A stretch of 64,000 nt of DNA from Antedon bifida (taxonomy: Eukaryota > Echinodermata > Crinoidea > Comatulida > Antedonidae): assembly GCA_963402885.1 (NCBI GenBank), contig OY727098.1, positions 4,087,001 to 4,151,000 on the forward strand. The letters run 5' to 3'. The position numbers were made by a program, and so were the translations under genes. This document shows, piece by piece, positions 47,141-59,500 of this stretch. Position 1 is the stretch's first letter. Every line of letters starts with the position of its first letter. A model generated the notes under the pieces. It searched no databases. It was not told where the DNA came from and saw nothing but the letters and a program-made list of their open reading frames with translations.

Positions 47141-48585
47141 TAGACAAGATTGTTAGTCCAGAAGACTTTCACAAATGAAGAGCTAACTTTGTTTGCCCAA
47201 AGTGGGTTTTATAAGACATCATAACCGGACTAATTCAATAATGTTAACATACTCATTGAAAGGACAGTGACCCTTCAACACCTTAAATCATAGTGAAAGC
47301 TTAACTTTAAAAAACATTTAAGTAAAAAATATCGAGCATTTCATTCTATAGAATAAAAACATACATTAATCTTTTGATTTTCTTTCATTTCATAGATCTT
47401 CATTCATCATTACATATTATAGCACTACAGTAGATAGAATCAATGATAAATCAGTGACATCTCCAAGCAAAAATTATTGCCCAATAAAAAGACAACCTAA
47501 TACTAAATGTCAAATATAATCCTTAAATCATCTAAAAATAATGCAATTGCAACTGATTAATTGACCAATGAGACTCGTGAATACACTACTGTACAATTTA
47601 TGCTACAATTATTATAAAACCTATTTTTCAAACAATACCACCATACAATTCAAGTTACAGTTTTATTAAATTAATTAATCATTCATAATAATTGATATAC
47701 TGTACAAATAATGAATGTTTATGAGTGCGATGGTACAAATAATTTCATGGGGTAAAAGATGGGAAATTCTAATTCACAACGAGAAGCCCGGGTGAAAATA
47801 GAATGTCATATTTCACCAAATAAAATTATTTGTACCATCGCACAAATATAAAACATTTTTGCCATTGATCTGATCTTGTTGATCAGGAGAGATCGCATCG
47901 TACACGCCGGCGACTCCGTTGACAGAACAGAGGGTGCTGCTATTGGATTTCATGCAGATTTTTTTTTCTTTACATGAAAAAAGGTAACATTTCATGATCG
48001 TCAAATATACATACTATTTCACGCCATGTGACCCACAAATAGTCCAATTTATAGGTAGGCTAGGTAGGTGTGATCAGCCTAAGCCTTATCATCATAGTCA
48101 TATGACATGATGAGAATTTAGAAATACCTGTAGTGTAATTGGAAAGTCTTTGTTGCTGTTGATTGGATGGTTTGAAAATAAAAAACAAAACAACAATTAA
48201 TGAATGGAAGCTCAAAACAAAAGGCAAGCTAGGCCTTAGCTAGCTAGAGTTCTAGCCTAGGCGTAGTCTACTACTAATTTAGCTCTATCAACTAGGCCTT
48301 TACGATCAAGGCAATCGATCTGAACCACCACCGGCTGAAGAACTCGAATACTAGGCCTACTCTCAGTCTGGGTCTCACTCTGTGTGCTGAGCAGCCTACC
48401 TCTCCCGTGCAGCAAGCCTAATCATTTCTGCTGTCAGATTAAGAACACACGCCGCTCACTCGGGCTGCAACTGTTCAACACTTTCAATAGTATTTAAAGA
48501 TTAAGGCCAAACCTACCTTCGAAATAAACACGTTCGGATGTTTCAAATCAAAATAGTTATGTGGTAAAACAATTTTTACAAGGTG
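47141..48585. other. Upstream region of PTEN-B
   Basis: Likely holds 5' UTR exon(s) or the first intron of PTEN-B, but none can be delimited. Includes a short palindromic element at 47726-47842 and a GC-richer patch near 47880-47960 whose minus-strand frame is partly derived from that palindrome. Confidence 0.4.
47726..47842. repeat. Short fold-back element, 20-bp perfect ends
   Basis: TGCGATGGTACAAATAATTT at 47726-47745 is exactly inverted at 47823-47842, 117 bp in total. Possibly a mini-MITE; no target duplication identified. Confidence 0.7.
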
Positions 48586-48589
48586 ACAA

Positions 48590-48700
48590 TAATAAACTAT
48601 AGTAAAAATCGGGTGTTTTCATGTCCACCCCGGAAACTTTATTTATTCGCACTTGAACTTCCGCTCTAAAATGGCGACGAAAATCATTCTAAAAATTGAA
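48590..48700 (-). promoter_or_regulatory. Candidate PTEN-B promoter (ETS and YY1-like motifs)
   Basis: On the minus strand GCCATTTT (YY1-like, AAAATGGCG on plus) at about 48669-48676, AGCGGAAG (ETS-like) and TTTCCGGGG lie within 40 bp. Typical of TATA-less housekeeping promoters. Assignment to PTEN-B rather than an unrelated plus-strand transcript is inferred from position. Confidence 0.4.
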
Positions 48701-50231
48701 TCAAAAAGTCCATAGCAAAGCTTCAAAAGCAATGATGAGAATGGTTTCAAATAGTAAATTAAATAGTTGTTTTGATATTAAAGTAACTAAAGTTCCATAG
48801 TCAGTTAACTTACTACAGACACATAAAGTAAAAAAATTATTATCTTTTACGGAGCAAAAACCCCCACGTGAAAAATAGACTAAACCAAAGATTGACTTTT
48901 CATGTTTTGACGTCACACGTTATATCGATATTCAATTCTTTTATAAAATTATACTAATTTATTCATTTTTTAATAATTATTATATCATACTTAGTACCTA
49001 ATATGATAGTATTTACTGTATAATGTAACATGTTATTGATATGAGGAAATACAACAAAATAAATATCAATCAAATCATGAATCTTCTGCACTCTCGGTTG
49101 GAGCGGCTTTCCCTCATTCCCATAAATAAATAAAACTTCACCATTTATATAGGCTAAATAATAAATTAAAGTTTCTCTATTCCTATAAATATATTTTAGT
49201 TGACTGGCTTGTTGCGGAAAAGGTAGTTTAATTTCCCTTTTTTGTATGTGGAGATAGTATTTAAAAAATAAACTAAAGATAAACGAAAGATAAACTTTAT
49301 TGAACAAACGCTTTTGCGACACGTCCATAATTTACAAGGCAAGTATAAAAACCAAAAGAAAAGTATCAACATTTAAATCTTAAATAAATAAGAAGCGAAC
49401 ATACATGATAACCATACATTAGGACTATTTGTTTTGAGGACGGCAGAAACGAACCTTCATGTATATGGCTGTACTCCATTATTTTCAATTAATTTATTAT
49501 TAGGCCACAATGATACTTTTGTAAAAAAAAATACTCATGAAGTTGGTATACAATTCCAATTTTTCCCGATAAAGCAAAAAGAAACTACAAATTTTGTAGG
49601 TTTTAATAATAAAAATGAAACTGTTGTTGGTTTCGAAAGGAAAAAGAAACTGTTGTTGGTGTCGATAGGAAAAATAAACTTTGTTGGTGTCGATAGGAAA
49701 AATAAACTTTGTTGGTGTCGATAGGAAAAATAAACTTTGTTGGTGTCGATAGAAAAAAAACTTTTGTTTGTGTCGATATAAAAAAGATTCATGCTTTGTT
49801 GGTGTTGTGTTTATATTAGAAAAATGGAAACTCCACTTTGTTTTGATATCGATAAGAAAAAGAAAACTTCATACAATTTGTAAATGTAATTTTTCGTTAT
49901 TTTGTTTCTGAAAGTTCTCATTCATCTTTCTTTTCATATTTATTTTTGGTGTCAAGGATTTAGCTGTTGTGAATTATGTATAGAGGGCGCATGTCAATAA
50001 TCCTGCTCAGAGCCAAAATTATTTATGAGTCGTAACTCGTTCATATCATGGAACTATAATATAATGTTCATATGACTCTGTGTGATGATTGGCGGAATCA
50101 ACTGTAAGTTCCTGGGTATTCTGTGTATAATAGTAAATTAATAATCTATAAAAACATACAATAAAAAAGTAAAAAATATATTCAATATATACAAATATAC
50201 TAAATAGTTTAAAAATTGCATTATTGCTCAT
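48701..50231. other. Intergenic between PTEN-B and G3BP
   Basis: AT-rich. Contains the longest unassigned frame here (minus, 49328-48963, 121 codons, with no family I recognise and AT-driven composition) and a minisatellite at 49611-49805. Confidence 0.4.
49611..49805. repeat. Minisatellite, ~28-bp unit with TTGGTGTCGATAGGAAAAA
   Basis: About seven units of 26-30 bp; the central three (ttggtgtcgataggaaaaat aaactttg) are almost identical and the outer ones decay. Confidence 0.85.
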
Positions 50232-50560
50232 GAATGATATTTATTCAAAGTAGCCCAATCTTTCAGCCATAACTTCAGTAAAAGTGGTGTCATCATCTTA
50301 AACGCTAATCGTCGTTAGTATTGCGCGTTTCATTTGTGTTCACCACTCTGTACGTTTTTGAGCAAGCATGTGTATAGGTCTGCATGTGAAAAGTTCTGTT
50401 TCCTTTTTTATATTTGCCATCCATGTTGTTCTTGGTCTTCCTTTTGGTCTTTTGGTTTTTCTCTGAGCAACTCCGAGTGCGACTACTTAGCTGGTGTGTT
50501 TTCATTTAAACGGAGCAGGTGACCATACCATGTCAGCCTTCTTTTCTTTATGGTCGAGGT
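50232..50560 (-). pseudogene. LINE reverse-transcriptase C-terminal relic
   Basis: The minus-strand translation contains RKTKRPKGRPRTTWMANIKK followed by AQKRTEWWTQMKRA, the C-terminal pattern of non-LTR retrotransposon ORF2 proteins (a basic GRPRTTW segment, then an AQxRxxWR-like helix), with an upstream in-frame stop. The 3' end reads GGCTGAAAGATTGGGCTACT then TTGAATAAAT. Clade not assigned. Broken and 5'-truncated. Confidence 0.65.
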
Positions 50561-53438
50561 CTTACTCCACTCAGATCAATTTATCCTGTTCTTTTATACA
50601 AATCTTCATATTTTATTTTTTGTACTGTACAAAACCCAGAATAATTCTTGACTTCTACCTTACGCTCAAAAGGGAATGGAATAAACTTCCATCAATATTA
50701 TTAAAAACACTGAATACATTTCAGAAATTATTAAACACCGAACAAAACCTTGAAAGTCTAAAAACCAAAGTCTCTTGCACCTTCAGTCATTTTATTTCAA
50801 ACAGAAATTCAGAAATGAGGTTTGGAGGCTATTATTCTGTTAATAATATTAATAATTAATAATAATCCATACGCCAAATTTTACAGGTAATGACTTTTTA
50901 AACATATTATATTAAGATGTTACTATATATTTTGTAATCAAGTTAATCTCACTTTACTTTTCCTGGTGTTTATGTAAAATGGAAGCATAACTCGACTCCC
51001 ATAGAGTAGGCTATGCTTCCATTTTTGTATCTTCTTGGAATGTATTTTTCTTTTTGTTTGATTTGATTTATTTTGATACTAAAGTTAAAATATAGATTTC
51101 TTCATTAAATATGTTGGTTTTTTTTTTATTGATATTCTATTTAATATAAGAAATAAATATTTATTATAAATTATTTTTTGTTTAACAATCACGTAGTAAA
51201 TATTTAACGTAACGTAAATATAGTTTGAAATTAACGATTAAAGTCCTAAACTAAACTGGTACTGTACATATTCCGGGCCGTAGTGACCACATACCCCAAC
51301 ATTCCAGTAAACAAAACTTCTAATTAGCCGCTCAGACAAACGTACTCACAATTAAGCAAAATTCTTCATCATACACACCGATCGCAAAAAAATATTTACT
51401 GTAGAGGAAGGATTGTTTTGGAAATTATAAATTGACAGCCAAAACGAAAACATATGTTTATTGAACAGGTCTTACAGACTACTGTGTCTGCATAGTCTCA
51501 TTACTGTCTTCTCCCAGACGTGCTTTGGGGTTTGCGCATTCCCAGTCCGAGTTTCCAAATACCCATTTTGTTTCAGTTAGTACTATATGCTTCCGCGTGA
51601 TACAGTTTCCTAATCTTTCCGTCCTCTTGAATATAATTAGTTTCAGTTTAGATGGGTAAGTTTGTGCGGTGTGTGCCTTTTTAACCCCATGTCTACAACG
51701 AATCCAATCGGTGTTTAATTTAAATGTGTTGGTGGTTTCTGAGGCTTCGTTTATTGGGGCGCATGTGAATAATTACTAATAAAATAATTACTAACAAATT
51801 AAAGAAGTGGAGAGTTATTTTCATTTTGTCCTGTTTGTATGTCGGTTAATCGCTTAATTACAATAGGCTATAATCAAGCTGCAAAGTATAGATCCGTTTC
51901 TTTTATTAATGTGCTTCTGGTGGTGGACAGGAGGAGGTTTTTCTAGAACTTGGGTTTTGTAAACGAAAATAGAGGGCGACCTATAGGATTGAATAATTTG
52001 TGTCGGATTTCTGTTCTGGTTTGCAAAAATGCGCTGTAACCTCTTGGTTTTCAATAGCTAGTGCGCATTGAATGCATGTGCGACGCATTTTTTCCACAGA
52101 ACGAAGAGAGATATCTTCCAAGGTTTTAACACCTTTACCCCTATAGATATTGCTTATTTTCTGATGAAAATTTGAATCTGTGTAGCTTATAGAGGTAGAA
52201 TTTTCTGTGGAAAGGTAGGACATTGTTGAGAGTTGTGTGTACGTGACGTAAGGTGTTTTAATATCCGATATAGGGAATGTAATCAATGCTTTTTCTCCCG
52301 CGGTTGCCCCATTTCACTTCCTATTTCATTTGAACGACGGTGAACGATCGTCATGCAGTGAGAAAGACATGCTTTTTCCGGCGATGACGAATCTTTATTG
52401 AGCTTAGAGCATTTTTTTTCTTTGTCCTAATAACAAATATATATAAAACGTACTTCATATAATCTGCACTTATAAAACATTTTACGGGTAGGTATTTTCA
52501 TATTTTGTAACCAAATATTAATAATTATTAGTTTTTGTTCACGGGTCACTTGAAAAGTGTTAATTTTTTTTTACTGGCTCAGCCATCATCATTCCATTGG
52601 AGTGGCTAGAAATTGTCGCCGAACACAACAAGAGACCATCCAAATTAATTAATATGAAAAGTAGAATGTGAAAATATAAATGCGTTTATTTTCTACATAT
52701 TTGTATAATTTCCTTTTTTAATGTTATTTGATGTTTTCATTTCAAGAACAAGGAAATACATTGTTATTTATTCAAATCAAACACTCTTGTTCAGTGTTGG
52801 GAAATCCATGATGAGTGAATGTGGAATAATGCAATTAAAAATAATAATGACATCCAGATACTAAGCTTAATTTCATCCTATTATTTTTAGTAGTTAGGCC
52901 AAGAGAAATACATTTTGATTCTCATCAGCACCAAAGATTTAGATTAGAATAGGTATTTTATTGCCGGGTTTGTAATCGCATGCGAAAACATGTCGCATCA
53001 ACTCAAAGGTCAACAAGTCGTCCAGATTCAGTTTTGGTCTACAGTACAGCAAGTTTTGTGACATATATGAATATAATATAGAATGAAAGTATCCCGATTG
53101 ATTTTTATTGTCAGTCGCTGTCAAAACATAGACAAAAGATGACCTTTTTGATGGGGGTAGGGGAGGGGCCAAATTCACATACTGGTGGATGACTGGACCC
53201 ATGTAATCTATTTAAAAAATAATTACGTCTACGTAATAATTACTGTATAACATGCATTCATAATCAACTGTACAATGTAAATATTGCCCAAAAAAGTAAG
53301 TAATTAAAATATATGGACACTCTTCAGTATAAATTTGTCAGCATTTACATACTGGTATTGGTACTGTAATTCAAATTGCATATATTATCAACTTTGATCA
53401 TTTTCAATCAATCAGTTTTGTGTAATTTTTTCTTCCAG
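50561..53438 (+). other. Region upstream of G3BP coding exon 1
   Basis: Should hold the promoter and non-coding first exon of G3BP, since the coding exon begins with a splice acceptor. A CpG-richer stretch around 52290-52395 is a possible promoter, but no donor can be chosen with confidence. A small palindrome agcataactcgactcccatagag...atgcttcc lies at 50985-51022. Confidence 0.35.
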
Positions 53439-53457
53439 TCTCCTCCAACAGGCGGTC
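53439..53457 (+). other. 5' UTR part of the first coding exon of G3BP
   Basis: A pyrimidine-rich acceptor (tttttcttccag) ends at 53438, followed by 19 nt before the ATG. This implies at least one upstream non-coding exon. Confidence 0.7.
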
Positions 53458-53576
53458 ATGGTTATGGCTGATAATCCCTCTCCTCCACCTCAGTTACACA
53501 GTGCGGAGGTCGTGGGTCGTGAATTTGTTCGACAGTATTACACACTACTCAACGAAGCTCCGTTCTATTTGCATAG
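53458..53576 (+). CDS. G3BP: G3BP coding exon 1 (residues 1-39)
   Basis: [20 protein letters not shown] then [19 protein letters not shown]; donor gttagt after AG. Confidence 0.94.
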
Positions 53577-56500
53577 GTTAGTATAATAGTGTTTTTTCCA
53601 TTTCATTTCATAATGGCAAAAAAAAAAATGAGGGGGATTTCTACAATTTCAGTGTCATGACATAGTGGAGGCAGAAGTAAAGCTTGTCATAGCTATGCGT
53701 GATAGTGTCGGATGTGTTACGATGTCCAGCATGTAAACTCTTGGCACTGAAGCAGTGATCCTGTGTATGTTAATGTTTGAGTCATCACGATACGGGGAGA
53801 AGTCATCAGCACTCCAAACAATTGTCAATAATGTGATCTGGTCATGGTTTACAACAAAACACACATTATACAAAGTAATAACTTTAAAACAAGTCCCTTT
53901 CCTTTTTTTTCTTTTAAACACAATACAAAAAGTTGGTTTCAATATAAATTTTAGGAACAAAATATTATGTTGGCTCTATACCACAGATCACATTGTATGA
54001 AAATGACTCATTTGGGGAATACCATGGCCAAAAAAATGTTATTACTAACACATTGTGATAGTGATACACATGACTAACAGTAGGCCTGTCCAAATCTGTA
54101 TCCAGATCATCTGTCCAAGAACAAACATGCTTGAATAATTGTATCATATACAAAGAAATGGATTGTTTTGTGAATCTGCTATTGTCTTTCACAACAAGCC
54201 ATAAATAATGTAACTAATTAATTACCTCCTTACTGAAAATCCACAATTAAGTGTTTCTTCCTATACATTTTCAATTGTTAGTAATTTACAATGTAACATC
54301 TAGTTCAACTTTGTTATCATTTTCAAGCGGCTAGCTTTTTTTTTTAAATTTAAGAACTCTGTAGTGTAATAGACCATTTTGATTTATTTATACCATTACA
54401 TGATATGAAATCTGATATGAACTGAAATTGTTATGCATGGTTTATGCAAATTGATTATACAAAAGGTCATGCCTTCATAATTGACTAGACATAACATGTG
54501 TTTCATTTATTATTATTTTTTTATATTACAAATTCAAGTTTCGTAATGTATGGTATTTGTGTACTTTGGTTAAGTTTGTGTAATTTTACGGCGGGAAATA
54601 TTACTTTAAATAACTAGTCATTCAAAATTGTATTGGTCTAGCATCCAATTGTCATCACTACCTGTACTTGTCTATTCAGTAGGCGTATAACCAAGGTATT
54701 GTATGTGTCTTCTATCCTGTAAATTGCATTGTTCCAATGTAGAACAAAGCATTTGTAGACAAAGTTTAGATTATTAAAATGTTGTCAATAGCCTGTCAGA
54801 GGATATCTGAAATATTGAGTAGCTTGGTAAGGAATGGGTTTTTTTAAATTCATTCAGTCCAGAATATAACAAGCAATTTCAATACCTAACAATACACTAA
54901 TAGAAACAGTTTCAGCGATCAACATTAAAGTATAAAGAACTTGTCTTATAACAACCCCTAAAGAAGACATTGTATTCTGCATTCCATTTTGATTAATATT
55001 CGTAGAAACAATATGGATGTTTAATGATATACTGTACTGCAAAGTACCATATTTTGCAAATTTTGGAAATATCAATTTGTTTAAGAATATGCTGAGAAAG
55101 ACATTACACAGTAGCACAAAAATTAAATTTAACCCGAACAACATGGTCAACAAATACAATTACTGCAAGATGCATACAGTACTACAATAATTTAATTCCT
55201 CATCATTACTTACATTGTCACTGGGTGGAATATGACATGCACGCAATTCAAGGGGAAAAAACTCATCCAAGCCGATGCATTTGTCATGGTAAAATTATTG
55301 TGTGGCCATTTTGCATTTACGTAACAGGCGATTATTGGAGATATTGAACCGTATTACATGTAGTTTACCTTGTTTTGCTTTGCTGTCATCAGCAGAAATG
55401 ACTTTTTTGTTACTATACACAGGCCTTGTCTTTTAAGGCGAGCGAGTGCGATCACTCACCTAACACTAACTGCCCTTGAGGAGTGTGATTTACAACACGC
55501 CTAAATTTGGTAAACTTCTACACACCAACATACAAACAGCACACCTACAGCACCCCTGAATGTATTGAGGAGTGCAATTTGTAGCACACCTATAATTTTC
55601 AAAAGACAAGGCCTGTATACATAGCCTCACCAAATAATATTTCGTCTCTTTCGAACAAATCTTTCTTTTTTCTTGAGATCCACTCTTTAATATGTTCACT
55701 TTTTTGATGAATAATTGTATTCGTAGTTTTTATGATTGCATAGTTTGTTTTCTTCTAATGTGTATGTTAGTGAATGTGGTTTCATTTGGTTCTTTCAGAT
55801 TTTACAATAAAGATTCTTCATTTGTGCACGGTGGAGTTGATGCTCATGGCAACCCTGAGGAAGCAGTCATTGGGCAGGTCTGTATCTGTAGACTAATAAA
55901 CAAACCAGTCTTAGGAATAGGCTGTTGTAAGCATAGAAATATAAGCTCATCAATGCTTATTAGAACTTAAAGGACAACTTTACCGAGACAACATTTAGGA
56001 TGTACATATGATTTCAGAACAATTTCAAGAATTATGTAATAATCATAAATCTTGCAATTGTTCTGAAATCATATGTACATCCCTCAATATGTTTTAAAAA
56101 TATAGTTCTCTGTAAAGTTGTCCTTTGAAAAAAGGTAGTCTAGACGGTGATTCAAAACATTGAGCTTGAATTACCATATCTAGGCTAACATGAATATGTT
56201 GCATGATCAAATTTTTTTTTCACATTTTTAACTGATGTAAATATTTTTGTTTCGTAGGCCATTCGTGAGAAAATAGAGCAGCTGGATTTTAGGGATTGCC
56301 ACACCAAAATAAAACAGGTGGACAGCCATGCTACTGTCGGTGATGGGGTTGTGGTTCAAGTAAGTATATTGACACTTTTAGTATACAAATAACGCACAAG
56401 TCAGAGGCAAGCACCACCCTGCTCGCGACCAAATCACCGCCTAGCTTAGGCCTAGCAAAACAGTTGTGTACCAGAAACAACAAGATATACAAGTGGTATA

Positions 56501-59500
56501 TGTTTGATTTTTAATGGTGCTGCGACACAGAAGACTGGTTTCGTACTCGTAAATTGTGCAGTGCCTAGCGTACAAATTTACATGTTAAAATGGAGTATAA
56601 TAAACCAGTCATTTTCCTGATAACTATTTTTCCCAAACTCGGTTAGGTAGTCCTCTACTTGAATTTGACACGTTTTAATCCACAGGTTAGTGGAGAACTC
56701 TCTAACAATGCTAAGCCGATGCGTCGCTTCATGCAGACATTTGTGCTAGCACCTCAGACCAAGAAAAACTACTTTGTCCGCAACGACATTTTCCGTTACC
56801 AAGATGAGGTATTCAACGATTCTGAAGACTCGGAGACAGAGAATGTTGAAGAAGTTCCTGCAAGTAAGTATTGGGCAAAAAATAGTAGTTTTACTATTAT
56901 TAGGGGCATTCCACAGTATTTTTTTGTTACGGACGGGACATTTTTGAGAATATAACTAGACATATCTTAGAAATAAAAAAGAATACAAGATTCAAAGTAG
57001 AATAAATGTATACATATATGGCCAATGTTTATTATGAAAGTCAAAAAAAGAAAAAAGACTGTACAAAAAAAATTTTATTATGAAAATTGTATGCGTCGCG
57101 GATGGGACGGCAAATGGACATGACTTTTGAGAAGGTTTACGTATTGTAATATTGCTCCTCATTTAAAAGAGATTTTAAAATTTGTTTTGTATTATTATGT
57201 TGCCAGATAGTTGTTTTAGATAACTGAATGTTAATTATAAAAATTGAACTGAAAATTTATTAATAAATATGATTTATATGTCGTTACGGACGGGACATTT
57301 CTAACGTCGCGGACAGGACAACTTTGTCCACGTTAAAAAATTGTATCATTTTGCTTTTAAAAAAATTTAAAAATAAGTTTTTTACATCAATGTAATCTTT
57401 TATTTACAAATCAAAATATAATTCAACCTTTGAAACACTGTTTAAAAGTTTATGTCAAGTGAAAATATTAAAATTCATAAATATTAAATATTATTTATAA
57501 AATTAATTATTCGAAGAGTTATAACGAGAAGCAATATTGTAAAATGTTATCAAAATATTTATTTACACTAATATAAAAGTTATGCTTGGCATATTAAACA
57601 AGACTTCAAGATATTAACACATTTAAGGCGAATCTTTAAAAATTGGCGTTTGACGTCTGAATTTGTTAGTGGATCCAAGTTGCATCTGAAATTTCCTTCT
57701 ATCCTTGCTTGGATTTAATAACTGTAGGCCTACTTCTATTAAAATTCAATCTTAATTATTTAGTATCTGATTTATAAAAGGTTCTTGGTTGCAAATTCAC
57801 CAAAGAATGAAATCTACAAAGCGATGACCGCACCCAATACTCCCATTCATACTGGTCATGTTGTTTTGGATTTAGGTATTGTTCTTTTGTGGATTGTTAT
57901 TTTAAATACAGACCACAATGTTTTGTGATTAATAAACAACAGTTAACACCTTTGTACAGTACTTCTCAGCCTACAGTACAAAAACACTTTTTAATTCTTA
58001 CAATATTGTCATCACATCCATAAAAAAAATGTCCCATCCGTAACATTCAATAAATTTTGATAGTAATGTTTTTTTAATAAAAAAATACAAGTTTTAAAAA
58101 ACTTGTTTAAATCTATTGCAATTTAATATCCTTAGGAGTTAAAAATTAAGTTTTAAAATTAGGAATTAAATAACAATTTTAAAGCCATTACTTCAATAAA
58201 CACAAGTGAGGAAAAACCCCCAATCGAAATGTCTCAGAAGTAACAATTATGAATTTTGAAATGCAAGTATGAAATTAATAAACAATTTTAATATAAATAC
58301 TTTATTATGAATAATTGGAGCTTTATACTTTGAAAAAAAAGTAACTGCAGTATATTTATGGGCAAAAATGTTAACAAGATGCATGGTTTTATTATGAAAT
58401 AAAAAAGATTAAATGATGTGTCCCGTCCTTAACAAAAATGTCTGTCCCGTGCCTACGAAAAATGTCATCAATATATTTTTGAATATGATATTTTCACCAA
58501 GTTTCAAAATATTTGTTTATAATGTATTGCATATAGTTTTAAAAGGAGAAAACAAAATATTAAATTGTGGTATCAATACTTTTAACTGAAATGTAAAAAA
58601 CACCATAAAACTACTATTAAAATGTCGCGGATGGGACAATTATGAATTTTGAAATGTATATATGAAATTTAATAAACAAAATATGTGTTATAAAATGCTT
58701 GAATATGTACAATAGGGACATAGAGTAACTATATCTGGCAAAAAAATGTTTAAAAGATGCATGGTTTGTGAAATAATTAGGATTTAAATGATACGTCCCG
58801 TCCGTAACAAAAATGTCCCGTCCGTAACAATATATTTTTGAAATATGATATTTTTATCAAAATCTAAAATTTTCAAAAAATTTGTTCATAATATAATGAG
58901 ATATAGTCCTCAGGAGGAGAAAATGAAATATCAAGATTTTTGCATCATTACTTTTAAAATAAATGTAAAAAAACCGCCTAAAACGTCGCGGACGGGACAT
59001 TTATGAATTTGAAATGGATGTATGAAATTAATAAACACCAAAATTTTAATTAAATACTTGATTATGTATTATTGAGATATAAAGTAACTATATCTGTTGA
59101 AAAAACAGTAATAAGATGCATAGTTTATGAAATAAATAGGATTAAAAATGTCCCTTCCGTAACGCCAAATATGACTTTTTCATATTTAATATTCAATAAC
59201 TTAAAAAATCAATATCAGAAAAATAAAAAAAATGTTATTTAATAAACTTCAACATGTCTACTTTGAGAAATGGCCAAGAGTTACATCAAAATCAGTAAAT
59301 GAAATTTTTAAACCCACGGACCAAATACTGTGGAATGCCCCATATATAGAATTAAGAATGCTTTTCCTATAGCCTGGCAGTAAGAGGCATAAACCATCAT
59401 ATGTAAACTTAAGCCATCATGTAAGCTCTAGAAAATGTAAATTTCATTGACTAGTAGTAGTAAACTATAGGCACTATTTATCTTTTTATTGAACCATGTT

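Noticed and set aside
47813-48004. 63-codon minus-strand frame as a small exon upstream of PTEN-B
   Set aside because: Its C-terminal part is the arm of the 47726-47842 palindrome, and no clear splice pair was found.
48963-49328. 121-codon minus-strand frame as a gene
   Set aside because: No recognised motif, composition follows AT-richness and there is no supporting splice or promoter context. Left unassigned.
50232-50560. Plus-strand frames as a Cys-rich peptide gene
   Set aside because: They are antisense shadows of a LINE reverse-transcriptase C-terminal relic.
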